NCBI RefSeq assembly: GCF_023343835.1
Contig: NC_064438.1
Location: 19,302,077 to 19,366,076 of the forward strand
Source: Lagopus muta
Lineage: Eukaryota; Chordata; Aves; Galliformes; Phasianidae
Length of the DNA: 64,000 bases
Direction: 5' to 3'
Below the pieces are notes generated by a model. That model worked only from the letters and a program-made list of their open reading frames with translations, was not told the DNA's origin and searched no databases. The position numbers and the translations under genes were made by a program. This document shows, one piece after another, positions 1 to 13,600 of the stretch; the stretch's first letter is position 1, and every line of letters starts with the position of its first letter.

Positions 1-1579
1 ATTTTACTATTTTTCTTGCTCTACTCTGTCAGACTCTTTTTCAGTGCCTGTAGGATTTATGAGTTCTTGAAGAAACAAACTACTCTCCATTCTTCTTCAG
101 AAGGAAAAAGCATTTCATTTTTAGCTCCACACAAACAAATTACAGTTCTGGGGAGGAGACAGAGGGAGGAGAAGTTCATCTGTTTCCTGTTGTCTTTTTC
201 ACTTACGGCTGGCAGTTTCAGGCAGTGGATATCTGTTATGGGGGTGCTGGGTAGGTCTCATGTGCTCCACTTCTGAAACTGATGTCATATCTGAGATACT
301 TCCCTCTCGGCACTCCGGCAGTCAGTGAGGTCTCTGCTTGAAAGGAAACATCTGTAGAACCTGGTCCTGCTGACTCTCTCCCCTCTGATTGGGTTATAAG
401 CAATATGACCCGTGGGCAATGCCCTGGAGAAAGTCCACATGGAAGTCTCCAGATGGGGAAAACACATGAATGCATAGTGATAAGTCTCCCCTTAGATGCA
501 ATTTTGCATTCCGGTTCCTCGCTTAAGCTTGAGCTGAGACTTTGAAGATGCCTTGAGCAGCTGTCTTCATTTACTGTTCCTTGAATCTTGACTACTTGAG
601 GGCTCCTCCATATGAGGCTCTGTGAGAGGTATCCTGGGAAATGAGTTTGTCAGAAGCTTGTTATCATTAAATGTGGGTCTGTATTTGCTCCTGGTATTTC
701 TAGGAGTTGTATCTAAAAAGCTTGGCAGAAAGCTGGCACTTCAGGTGGGAAAAATCCCGTAAAAAGCTTAGAGGTTTTGGGTCTAAATGCTGAGAAACAT
801 AGAGCTGTTTAAGTCAAGCCTATAAAAATAATTTAGTGTCTATTTGAACTATAATGTTCAGTAAAGCATTTTTCTGTTAATAACAGGTTTTCTGACCACA
901 GCTGTATTCTTGTTATGGGAGTCATGAGTTGCTTAGCATAATCTGCCTTCATTTGAAATATCCCCTTATGTCTGGGGATACGTGTTGGAGTCAGATTCAC
1001 ATGAGGGCTAACCACAAGTGGAGTTCACTTAGGAACCTTCCAATTTGCCACGTTTGAGAGGCAAAACCTTCAGAGGAGCACCATGGCTTTGTGGCTTGTC
1101 GGAGTTGTGGGTTCCTGCAGGAGTTCATGACTTCTGTGTCTGTCCTTGAGGGTGGCTGGATGCTAGAGATGGCTTTGCTCTTACAGAAGTTCTCTCTGAC
1201 TCAGTGGCTGCAGGACAGCTGATACTGGCTGTGGCCTCCCAGCTTTCATATGCAGTTGCTAGCACACAGCTAGGTTCCTGTAGTAGTTTAGTAATTGTGA
1301 GCTGTGAAGTTACAGTCTTTATTCAGAGTTAGAGCCTCCTTACAAAGAAATGCATTTTGTTGGAGCTTGTTCTCTTTGTGTTAAATGACAGAGCAGTTTA
1401 TGATCACAACCTTGTTTGTCAGTTAAGGCAAAGCTTAGCTGACCTGTCACTTTCTGTGAGGAAACTGATTGTGCCTTTGTATCTCTTACTTTAGGAAGTA
1501 GGGAGTAGTGGAACAATTCAACTTGACTGCAGTGTCCCTGTTGCTAAAGCTCTTTCTCACTCCCAATCTGTTTTTGTAG
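1..1579 (+). other. PRR5L intron, left part (upstream end outside window)
   Basis: There is no exon-like block with conserved coding before the acceptor at 1579, and no CR1 tail. The short open frames here lack family motifs. It is treated as intron. Confidence 0.75.
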
Positions 1580-1671
1580 GTGAGGATCGCATTGACATCC
1601 TGTCTGAAATTTGGGATCACTACTTCACTGAGACTCTTCCTACACTCCAGGCAATATTCTATCCAGTACAG
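1580..1671 (+). CDS. PRR5L: PRR5L internal coding exon (EDRIDILSEIWDHYF)
   Basis: The acceptor TTTTTGTAG precedes base 1580 and the donor GTAATC follows base 1671. The exon enters with two bases of a split codon and ends in phase 0 after PVQ. It encodes part of the conserved helical core shared by PRR5 and PRR5L. It is the first PRR5L exon visible in the window. Confidence 0.92.
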
Positions 1672-4600
1672 GTAATCTTAATTAACATCATGACAATTCT
1701 GCTAACAGTACAGGGAAATGTCTGTTTTGGAAGAAGCGGCTAGTGGCTAAGCAGGTCTCAAAACCTTGGAGCTAAATCTTAGAGGAAGTAGCATTTGCCC
1801 AGACCCAGATCAGCATTCATTTTTAAGGACTACTAAAATCTACTGGGCAAGTACAGTCTTCTGAGCTCTTATTTCCCACTGTCTACCCTGTCTGTGCCTA
1901 GCTAAGCTTGTATCTCTAAATTATTGGATTACTTGTCTAGATTGAAGCTCTGGACTGTTTGCTGAAAGTAGGTTTGTCTGTTTCTAAATATTTGGAACTC
2001 CAGTACAGATGATAGTGCTGACGATTTGCCTGCAGGGAAGGAAACATGAAGATCAGGTCATGAGCAAATGTCTTACTCGTCCAAACTACTTTTGGAGTGT
2101 TTATGTCCAAGCTGTGTCTCTGGAAAATTCTCTGTTAGCGTTTTTAAAGCTTTGGTAAAGGGGCAAGTAGATCTCTAAGGACAAATGGACAACTAAGTGT
2201 AAGACTTATGTATATTGGGTATTTTAAATCTGAGTATCCCATCAGAAGTGTCGGGCTCTCAGTTTTTCATGTGGCTTTGGTCAAAGTTTCTGTATGAGAA
2301 ATCTGGATACCTTCCTAGGCTATTTTGTTCTTCTGTCCTGTGATAAGTAGACATTCTCAGAAATGCTAGCTGCCTTCTCTTGACTTCTGGCTGTCCATGA
2401 GATATATTTTCTGGAAAAGAGTCTTTTAGTTATATTCCCTTTGTTTTCTTTGAAAGGCAGCATGTAAAGCTCAATTTGCCCTTTTCCTCTAATCCGTTTA
2501 AAGCTAGCATCTCCTAGAAGAGCAAAGCCCTTCTATAAAGACAAATGCTAACCTTCTTACTGTTTATTTTTGTTCTTTCCTTGCTGCAGAAGCTTAAAGG
2601 TAGGTGTTTGGCAGCTGGAACTGCGCACTTCCAATATGCTCCCTTTGCAACTAACTCACAGTCATGGAGTGATGTCATCTATTTATGTGACTGTTTGTTT
2701 GCTCTGCAGTTATCTGTGCACTGTAGAAAGAACTGAGCTAACTGTTATGTGATACCTGCAAATAATAATTCTTAGCTTACCAGAAAAATCTGCTTCAGTG
2801 CGAAGACTACTGCACAGTAGTAGCAGCTTTTAGAATTTGGTAGTGATTAAACTGAGTATGGGATGCTGAGATTGTTTGAAATATTAACTTTCTTAGTGTC
2901 CATCTCATTGCAAAGTTTTTGTCAAAGATTTTTCACAGAAACTGCTAGGGAAGTATTGTTGTTTCACGGATGAAGAACTGAAATGTAACAGACAGCGTAC
3001 TTAAAACTTTGCAAGCACATACATCCTACATAGAGTTATGGATTTGACTCTCCTGGATGCATCTAAGCACCTGACTCTAAGTGAGCTGTCCTAGGTTACA
3101 TTTAAGCGAGTTGCTGGTGCAGCAGGGAACTAATGAATTATGCTCTAATCCTGAGCTAGCGATCTGATTACAAGCCTGGTTTTTCCTATAAATAAGAAAC
3201 TGTATGTAGCATTTATCTGGCGTATTACCAAATGTAAAGAGATCATCTAGCAAATCTCTTTCACCAAGCTGCTGTTCTTCACGCGCTATTCCAGTAGCTG
3301 AGAAAGTCTGTGTGCTGTTGGTTCCTCAACGTTTGAAACTCCTTTGTTGCAAACACAAACGTAAGTGTTTTGTGACTTCTGTGATCCCAGCAGCTGACCA
3401 TTCAAAATGAAAGTCAGCCAGATATGTGAGCATGTTACTGGTGGCAGTGACCAGAAGTAACTTTGTGTCTCAACTAAGTTTGAACGTGAGGCTCGTAGCT
3501 GTTACAGCAGTATGACCTTTAAGCGGCCAAGTGGGTTAAATTGCTGTACAGAGGAAAACTATGTAAACAGGTCACTGACTTTAATATAATTGCAGCTGTT
3601 GATGTAACCAGTTGGTGTGGAAAAAGAATAGCAAGTCTTGTTTTGTTTGGCACAGCAGTATGTTTGCATTTTGAAATGAGATATGAAATTAATGGGGCTA
3701 AACCACATGGGATAAATAAAAAGCATGCAGCTGCTGAAATACAGTTTGGAGATGAACGTGAGCCAGACTGTTCTACACCTTGATGTTTCTAAGCACTCAG
3801 TGATGGTTTAAAAAACAGTAAAGTGCTTTTACAGTGGCCATGCTGCTTGCCACCTCACTGCCTTTAGATTGTATTTACATATTGATGATGCTGTTAATTA
3901 TGACATTAAAACCATTATGAATTAATAATTAACTGATCTTAATTCCTTCCAGCTAAATATTTGCCTCAGTGAGTATGTTACGGATACTATAAAATGGTTA
4001 CAAAATGGAGTGCAGGTCAGGGATTAATGTGTTGGGGAGAATAAGGAAAACTTTAGGCTGGGAGGTAAGCAGGGCCAGGAGGAAACTTTCTGCTGTTAAA
4101 TGGGGCAAGATAAAGTCACGTGTACCTTCTGCCTAGCAGAAGGAAATGTAGTAACACTAGAATGCTCGATGGGGTCCAAAGATGTCTGGTGTGCTTAGAA
4201 AAAGAACCGTGTCTTCACTTGGTAAGCTAACTTACTTGTTGATGCTGAAGGTTACAGTATGCTTTGTGGAGGAAATCAAAGCTGTTGTCTTCATTTTGTC
4301 TAGTTGCTTTTAAAAGATGCTGATACAAGCAGTCCAACTAGCTTTGTTCTAGCCTAAATCCTAAAATCTATAGTTGACTGCATTGTGGATTTTTGTCTTA
4401 CTAGCCAGATCTGTCTGCTCAGCACCTGCACTTTAGTACAGAACGGAGGTATAGGCTTGATTAAGGAATATTCTGTGCTGAGCTCTTTCCCTACAAAATC
4501 TTTAGTGATTTCTCAGCTCCAAGCATCAAAAGCACCAACTGCATCCACCCTGGCCTTCAGGTGTTTGTGACCAGATTGGCTGCCAGTTGGGTTTTATGAA

Positions 4601-7600
4601 CACTCTCACCCTTCTGGTGAAATACAGGCCCCTTTTTGGCTTTACTCCAAGCCTAGCAACACATAACGTAAGATGTTACTCTTTTCAGAACTTATGTGGG
4701 ACAGAGACTGAGTAGGAAGCTGTCAGCACCAGAAGTCCTCACACTGAGCAGCTGGGGGTGCTTCACCACAGCAGCAATGGGCAGGATAGGCCCGTTCTCT
4801 CTATGTATATATGTGTGTTGTTGTGGTGCTCCCATATTCCTTTACCAACTCTTGAATTTTTGCCTTCTCTGTTTTCTAGGGTCAGGAGTTGACCATCCGT
4901 CAGATTGCTCTTCTTGGTTTCAGAGACTTGGTCTTGCTAAAAGTGAAGTTGGAAGAAATTCTTCCTCTGGTCCAGACAAAGCTTCCAGCTTCCATTGTCC
5001 AGATGCTATTAATTCTACAGGTGGGAAGCTTCTGGTTTTCCTTGTTTCACTCTGTTTGAGACTCTGTCCTCACCCAACTGATACAAACTTTGGAAAGGAG
5101 AGTGGGGATAGCAGAGGGTGAGGTTAAGGGGAAGATATGTGGTCTTATGTGAGAATGTAAAAATGAAAGCTGACTTTCAATGGTTAATGTCCTGAGCTTT
5201 CCTGGCAGTTGATAAGGATAGGTCTGTGAAAGGGCCCAGTTCTGCTCTTGCTTGCATTTTCCTTGGTACTTTGTCTCTCCAGCTAGGGACAGTCCCTGTA
5301 GTCTTCCAACTTCCTCATAAGTTTCCCAACTTCTGTGAACACGTAGGTCTCTTGATTTGTCAGCTTTTTAATGACCCAGCAAGTCTCTTTATATGGGTGA
5401 TAAAGGCATTGGAAGGAGTATTGCCTGCTGGCTCCCTAGTACCTTCCTCTTTCCTAAATGGGATGCTGAACCCCCTCTATGAGAGAAGGAATATCTTATG
5501 GCAGCATGCAAAACGGTGCAGGTTTTCCAAGGGCATCTTGCAAGGAACACAGACTTCTTGTGAGGACTGTCTTTTATAATCAGGCTTGAAGAAAACGGAA
5601 TCCTTGTCTTCCAAGCAGGACGTGTATGGCCAAGTTTACCTTTTTCTTTAATATTGCTCAGCCTGGCAGTCCTGAAAAATGCCATAATCCAGGTTGCTGT
5701 TTGGGCTCTTCTCACTTTAATTTCTCTTCAGATATACCTTATGATGATTGATGGGGAATAAAACTTGCTGAAGTATGTATGATCGAAGTTGCACAGTAGC
5801 TAAGCTAGTATTTCTGTGCGAGTTCTCGCTCAGTTCAGGTATCCCCTGTGACCCAGGCTGTAATAGCAGGAAATATTAGAGTGCTAGCTCAATTTCCATA
5901 AAATATCATAATAAAAGGAGTCAGGGGGCAAAGAGAATCTCAGTGACACATCTGAGAAAGAAAAGCCTACTGAGGGCTTGCAGCAAGCTAGTCTGTGGAC
6001 ACTTTCTGAAATTACAGTTAAATTAGTTACAATCTTTCATAACTGTAAGCTGAACTAGAGAGGGTGCTTCTCCTGTAAGCCTGTCTTAAGGAAAGAGCAG
6101 GGCTTTCCCCAAGCTGTGATAAGGCATTTCCGCAGAGATATTTCCTGGCAGGAGTGCCTGGGTATAGCTGTGTTTCTGTAGTCATTCTGTGTAAATCTCA
6201 CGTTGCTGTAGCTTGTTACTTTTCTATCCCTTGGTCATTTAAAAAAAAAAAAAAAGTCTCTTAGCAGTCTATGACTTGAACAAGGAGGCTGGTGTGAACA
6301 GCATGCAAGTCTTCATTTTGTCTCTTCAGCTGTAGCTGTGTTCCTTTAAGTTCTGTACTGATATAGCTGTGATATTCCAGAGCCAAGATATTTGGACTTT
6401 AGTAGAAACTTACTACAGATGGGTAATGATGGCTCTTCAATTTCACCTTTAAATTTCAGAGTGTCCATGAACCTGATGGCCCCAGTGAGAGCTACCTACA
6501 GCTGGAAGAATTGGTCAAGCAGGTGGTGTCACCATACTTAGGTTTGTGTGAGGACCACAGCTTCTCTGGTAGCACCTGCTTGCTTGGTAAGACATGCAAC
6601 AGCGTACGGAAGCTCTTTCAAACAGTTTGTGTTGTACCAAGGTTGGCTAATAGGATGCAGGGCACATCTGTGCTAGAAGGGAAGTGCTGCATGACTCCAG
6701 GAGAGAGGAAACAAAGGTTAAAGCACCCTTAAGAATGTCCTGGTTAACATATTTCTGAATGTAGATCTTTTTGATCTGCTTTTCATTTTCCACTGCGTAC
6801 AAGTGCAAAATCTCCACTTTTTGGAGGCAGGCTGGATTTTAAAGTCTGTGCCTGAGGTGCTTTTCTCCCCCTGTTGCACTAGTGAAATTGCATGTTTCTT
6901 GTCTACCTGCTTCCTGTTCCTACCAGCTCACCTGTTTTCACTGCCTTGATTCCAGCAGTTACTGTTGCATCTGCCACTCTTTGTAAACTGCTCACTTCTT
7001 GCCTACTCATCTTGAGGGATTGTTTCAAATTTTGCATGGACTCTTCCATGCATTTGAGCATTCTGTTTGGGGGGAAAAAAAAACCTATGGTTTAAATAAA
7101 TCGTGTTGTAAATGGAGCTAGGAGAGAGAACTGTCACATCACTTCAGAAAGGTGATGGTCATAGTGGAAAACCTCCACGTATTATTCAAGAGCCCTGCTA
7201 ATAAACATGGCCTGTGAGAAATAGATTAGCTAAGAAATAGATGTGGCAGTGCTGTTTAGGTAACCAGAAAGATTGAAATAAAGTAAATGAAAGCTCTAGC
7301 CCTGCACTGTTTTGTGGTACTTTATAAGCTGTAGCCTCTCCTTTGATACAGACTTTGTCTAGATGAAGGCACAGGCTATTCTGTGTTACACCTTAGCAGC
7401 ACAGGCAGAATATGGTCTTATGGTAGAATGGTTCATCAGGGCTCGGATGCTCTCTGTCTCTAACAAACTCCCAGCCTGTAGTGCTGGGGAAGTGTAACTG
7501 CCTGACCTATACTGAAGTTCCTAGCTAGCCTGGATTTCTGCCAGTGAGCCAAGTATTGGTATCATAAAAACAAAATTCACGTGAACTTTACAAGGCCAGT

Positions 7601-10600
7601 TCATGTGCCTTAAAATCATTGTATGCCCTTTTTTTTTTTAAGCTGTCATTTACTTCTGTGTATTTCCAAGGTGGCCTTTTGCCCCTGCTCCACCCTATGC
7701 TGAGCAAAGAGAAGTAACTTTTGATTGCATTACACAGCAGAGACAAAAAGAGCAGCATTTTCCTGCAAATAAGCTTCTGTGGTGGTAGTTTCATCTAGCA
7801 ATTGCTGCTTCCTACCAGATTTCTCTCCCTTTCCCTCTCCTTTCTGTCACTTATTTTGCTTTCTCAGAGCCGGTGTATTCTGTCACTAGGCAGCTGGTAG
7901 TGATGGAGAGTCCCAGTAGATTCCCTGCCATACAGTGGCTCTGTGGTGCCTTTCTGTTGGGCTTTGCATGTGTTTGCATTCTCAGTAGATGCTGTGGAGT
8001 CCAAACTGCTATCTGGAACACAACCTTCAAGTTGCATTGGTTTTTGAGAAGTGCAATTGAGGAAGATTGAGGTCACAGCTGTGAATAAACATAAGGCTTT
8101 GGCCTTCAAGGCTGCAGTATGTTAAACTTGATTTAAGCTGAGAGAGGAGAGCAGTAGGAATAGGGGTGTGTGTGTGTGGGGGGGGGGGGGGGGGGGGGGG
8201 GGGGAAGAGGACAACAGCTTGCAGAGTGGATTTGGGGAAGGCAACTTCCCCAGCTGAAGTAACAAATCACAAAGTCTAGGTGGAGCAAGGGGAAGCAACT
8301 TGCATCACACAGCCTGACTCGGATGCCAGAGTCTGTGGCCTGTTTTCATTCCGAGCTCTGTAGTTTACCTTGCTTCGGTGGAAACATAGTTACTTCAGTT
8401 CTTGTATTGTATTCCTTTCACTGTGCTTGTTACTCTCCTGTTGTCCACTCTACTTGCTTACTCTGCGTAATTAGTCACTACCTGCGCAGTAAGGACAGTG
8501 TGCTGAAGGGATCCAGTTGACTCAGAAATGATGTTTAAATTACTAATACAGGGGAAAAAAAAAAAACCACCAAAAACATTCCTGCTATTCACCCTTTATA
8601 TTAAACCTAGTATCACTTCTGATTTGAGTTTGCCTCCAAAATAATGCCTTAAAAGCTCTTCCCAGTTCATGTTCCTGGCTATAGCACAACAAAGCAGACT
8701 TTTTTTTAGTTAAACTATGCATGATAGTTCCTTTAAGAGAGCATCTTCTCTGGCTGTTGGCAACAGGCCATCCATTATAGGTGAAATGACCTTCTTTCCA
8801 TTCTGAAACCCATGAGAACACACAAACTAATCTTTGAGTTCTCTGCCAGCTCTTTTGTCTTCTGTGCCATGATGCGGTTGTGGTTCAGCTACTGTGCGTG
8901 CTGCATCGTAGCTCTGGGCAATGAGGTTTGGAGGCGTTAAACTGAGATGCCATTCTCCCTAGAGGACTGCTCCAAGGAGGATTTCAAATGGGAAAGGTCA
9001 TAGGAGGTCAGAGTGTTTTATTTCAGCACTCTGCTGATTTGTTCTTCTCGTGTCAGATTTTTCTTTCAGGATGGAGTTCTGTGCCTTGCAGTTCTTATGG
9101 CAACTTGACACAGTGCATACATAGCCTTGTTTTTGTGTTCCAGTGTGTGGCAGGGCCCTGCTGCATAAGATAAGCACAACATCAGGGGAGAGACAAAGGA
9201 TAGATGGCTAAGAAGCATCAGACTGTGGTCTGTTTTCTGCAAGCCATCAGTTCACAGCTGGAGGTTGTGTGAGAATCATAGAATTGCTCAGGTTGGAGAA
9301 GACCTTAAAGATTAATGAGTCCAATCATGACCTAACAATCTTCCATTAAATCTTCTCCCTGTGCACCACATCCAAATGGTTTTTAAACTCATCCAGGATT
9401 GTGACTCAACCACCTCCCAGGGAGGCCTCTTTCAGTGCTTAACAACCCTTTCTCTAAAGAAGTTTTTCCTGATATCCAACCTTAACCTCCTGTGGGGCAA
9501 CTTAGGGCCATTTCCCCTTGTCCTGTCACCAGTGAGAAGAGACCAGTCCTGCTCTTGCTGTAAGCACCCTTTAGATATTGGAAGAGAACATTAAGGCCTC
9601 CCTTTTTCCCCAGACTGAGCAGCCCCAGTTCCGTCAGTTGCTCCTCCTTTCACAAGCCTTATTGCCCTTCTTTGGACCTGCTCCAGCCTACGTGTCCTTT
9701 CTGTACTGAGGTGTCATAACTGTACACAATACATTGGGTGAGGCCTTGACTTAGGGCAGGACAGCCCTAGTCCTGTTCACCACACCATTCCTGATACAAG
9801 CCAGGATGTCCTTGGCCTTGGCCACCTGTACACACTCCTGGTTCATATTCAGCTGCCTGTCCCTCAGCACACTATGGTCCCTTTCCCTTAGGCAGCTTTC
9901 CAGCTGTTTCTTCCCAAGCCTGCAGGATTGCTTGGGGTTGCTGTGAACAAAATGCAGGACCCAACACTTAACCCATGGTATTCTGTACCCTATCCTTATA
10001 TACTAGCACAGGGGGCTGTGTTCAAGGGATAACAAATCTTACTCTTAAAGACTGAGGCAAAGATGGCATTGAGTACCTCAGCCTTATCCTGATCATTAGT
10101 CACCAAGTTGCCCTCGGCATGCAACAAGGGATGGAGATTCTCTCTAGCCCTCCTGTTGTTGATGTATTTATAAAAATATTTATTGTTGTTCTTTACTTTA
10201 GTGGCCAAGTTCAGTTCTAGCTGGGCTTTAGCTTTTCTGATTTTTCTCCCTGCATATCTTTACTGTATACCTGCACTCCATTGTAAGTAGCTTGCCTGCT
10301 ATTCCAGAAACTATAAACTTTCCTTCTGCTCTGGTTCAGCCAAAGATCTCTGTTCAGCCAGTCTGGCCTCTTTGCCTGTTGGCTTGTCTTCTTGTGACTT
10401 GGGGATGATCAGCTCCTGCACTTTCAAAATAACTTCCTTAAAGCATTCCCAGCCTTCCTGGGCTCCCATGATCTCCAAAACTACCTCCCAAGGGACCCTC
10501 TCAACCATAGTCCTAAAGAGGTTAAAGTCTGCCCTTCAGAAGTCCAAGATGACAGCTCTGCCAACTCCCCCTCAGTGTTTCAACAAGGATTGAGGGAATC

Positions 10601-13600
10601 TAGCATCTCATGATCACTATGCCCACATGGCCTCCAACCTTTACATCCCCTGCAAGACCTTCTCAGTTAACAAACAGCAGGTTCAGGATTTTGCTTCCTC
10701 TTGCTGGCTCCTTCACTAGCTGTGTCAGAAAGTTATCTCCGCACACTCTAGGAACCTCTGGGGCTGTTCCCTATCTGCTGTATTATAAATCCAGCAGATG
10801 TCTGGGAAGTTGAAGTCCCCCACAAGAACAAGGGAGAGAGACCTCACCCAACTGTCTGAAAAGAGCTTTAACCACCTCTTCATCTTGGCTGGGTGGCCTG
10901 TAGCAGACTCCTGTGATAATATCAGTCTTATTGACCTTTCCTTTTTTTTCTGTTCCGTAAGCTCTCAACCCTATTATCACGATCATTCATTTCTGTACAC
11001 ATTTTTTTCTTAACGTAGAAGGTTACACCATGGCCCTTCCTGACTTGCCTGTCTCTTACAAAATGTTGGTAGCCATCCATTGCAGCACTCCAGCTAAGTG
11101 AGTAATTCCAGAGTCATTCCACCATGTTTCCATGATGGCCTCCAGCTCCTCCTGTTTATTACCCATGCTGTGTGCATTAGTGTAAAGACACCTGAGCTGG
11201 GCCCCCTTTTGAGTGGCTGTAATCATAATACCCTCATGACCATACTCAGGTGTTTCCATAGCCACCAAGCTCACACCAACCATCGTGTTTTTCCTACAAA
11301 AGGGTGAGCTGTCCTCCTTAATCAAGACTCAAGACAGTGGGATCTTATTAGCACAACCCTCTCCTACAAGCACTGGGACGTTACATACAGGCTCCGTTCT
11401 AGTGATCCCAGTTACACCTACCCCCCACCTTTGTACCTAGTTTAAAGCTCTATTAGTGAACTTTCCCAATTCCTGTCTTAAGACCCCTTTATGCTGGTGA
11501 GAGAAGCTACTCCTATCGGTTACCAGCAGGCCTGGTCTTGTGCAAACAGAGCAGAGGTCAAAAAAAGAGTTGCAGACTGTTCTTAATTTTCCAGGGGACT
11601 GTGATTACTTGATAGAGCAATCGAAGGAGGAAAAGTAAAGCAATAAATCTATGTTCAGAGTTCAGCCTAAATTTTTTTCTGATTAAAGAATTTTAAAGAA
11701 TTAAAGAATTTTACTTCAGTTTCACAAAAATCATCTGCGGATAGTTCTTCCTCAGAAGAGTTAGGTCATCCCTCGCCTGAAGAGAAGAAACACTGATAAA
11801 TTCTCCACTATGCACTTCTGTTTCAGTACCTATTCAGTCCTGTGTAACCTATTTCTACAACAAACCTGATCTTGAAGGAAACCTCTACTAAAGGAAGATC
11901 CACAACTTTTGTGTGGTTACGTGCAGCCCTTATTGGCATTAGATTGCCTGGCTTAATGTCTTAAAAATGTCTGCTGCTGTTGTGGGGAGAAAATAAGAGC
12001 AAGACCTCTTGTTTCCTGCCCAGTTATCCTGTCTTAACCAGGTACAGCTTCTGGCTAAATACTTGGTGGCAAGAGAAGGAAGAATTCTAACCTCTTCCGC
12101 TGAGACCTGTCAGCTATGCTATACATTTCCAACACGTGTTTCTGTGGAATCTCATCAATTTCACTGTGACAGCAGGAGACAGGGCCATTCTTTAGTGCTG
12201 TAAAGTCAGATAACACCCATGGCTATCTGAGATGAAATTGGAGCATTCTGGCCTGTAGCTTATTTCACGCTGCTATCACCTTCCTCTTCTCCCCTCTGTC
12301 CTAACTCCTGTGGAATGTTATGGTCAGAGATTGACTCTGACAAAGGTCTAGGTTATCAAACCTGCTGAGACACTTAACCAGGTGTGTTTCTAAGTCCACC
12401 AATGAAATTCTGCTGATATCTTGTTCCTAGCACTTCTGCTGAGCTGTGTGTACAGAGCTATGCAGGGAGCTGCCTTCTGGATGGGAACAGCTTGGAGTCT
12501 GGATCCAAGCAGTAGCCACTGAAGTGTCAGAATAGATCTTCACAAACTTCAGGTTCTTCGCTGGCGAGGCCTAGTTGTACTCTTTCAAATTAAATGTTTG
12601 GAAAGCAAAAGCATAGATGCAGGAAGTACTTTTCCTCAGGTGTATGAAGTGTTTGGCTGATGTGTCAGCAAAGAGCTGTGCATTATGTTTTAGTAGAAGT
12701 GGAGATTAAAATCTGGCTCCTGTAATGCGTGAGTGACCTGAGCATCTCTTTCAGAAATAGAAATAATGACTTGAGAGCTCTGCCTCCTTAACATGTGGGT
12801 GACAGTGGCTTAAGAGGAGCTGGAGGGGGGGTTTCAGGTCCCTGCGATGTATTGGGGAGCACGCTGATCCCTTTCTTAGGCAAATCTTCCTACAAATCAT
12901 TTCTTCTCCATGATGGCAGGCATTGCTCTTCTAATTGCTGCAGTATTTAAGACAGTGTGTTTAAGGGACATTCAAGAATTTTAGAGGCACAATCTAAGGC
13001 TAATGGAGTGGGAAATCAGATGGAACTGAAACATGAACTTCTGGATTATTTGCAATTTCAAGAATGGCCTTTGCCTTGCTCCTTTTTAGCATTCTCTGTT
13101 TGTCCCACTTGTTTGACTATAGTAGAATAGAAGGAAAGAGTTAAAGCTTAGATTTTTCAGATTTAAAATATGCATTAGGAGTAAACTTCTACTGAGATAA
13201 ACCATGGGAGCGTGGGTCTGTGTGCAGTGTGGTTGCACTCACACTGGAGGTTGGCTGCGTGGTCTGGGTGAGCTGTGGCTGTGCAGTGGCAGTTTGGGCC
13301 CCAGCTCACACAGGCTTCACGTCTGCCTGGTCTGTGGATGTTTTGCAATCCAGTCCCTGCTTAGTTCTGGGCTGAGCTGAAGAGCGTCTTCTGTCCTTGC
13401 AGCGTATCTGGGTTACAGTGGTTACTGCAGCGTGGTCAAACTTAAGACCTTTGCTTTACTTCTGCACACAGCAGGCAGCGTTGTACTCCTATTCTCATGC
13501 TGATAAAGGCTTGGGGAGAAGAGCGTGGTCTTGTGCAGTACTGCTGCTAGTGCTCGCTTCAGTACCAGCAGATTTTACAGTCTCCCAGATTGTAGTTAGA

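Noticed and set aside
4696-5121. 141-codon open frame around a PRR5L exon
   Set aside because: It is in a different frame from the conserved LGFRDLVLLKVKLEE reading and crosses both splice sites.
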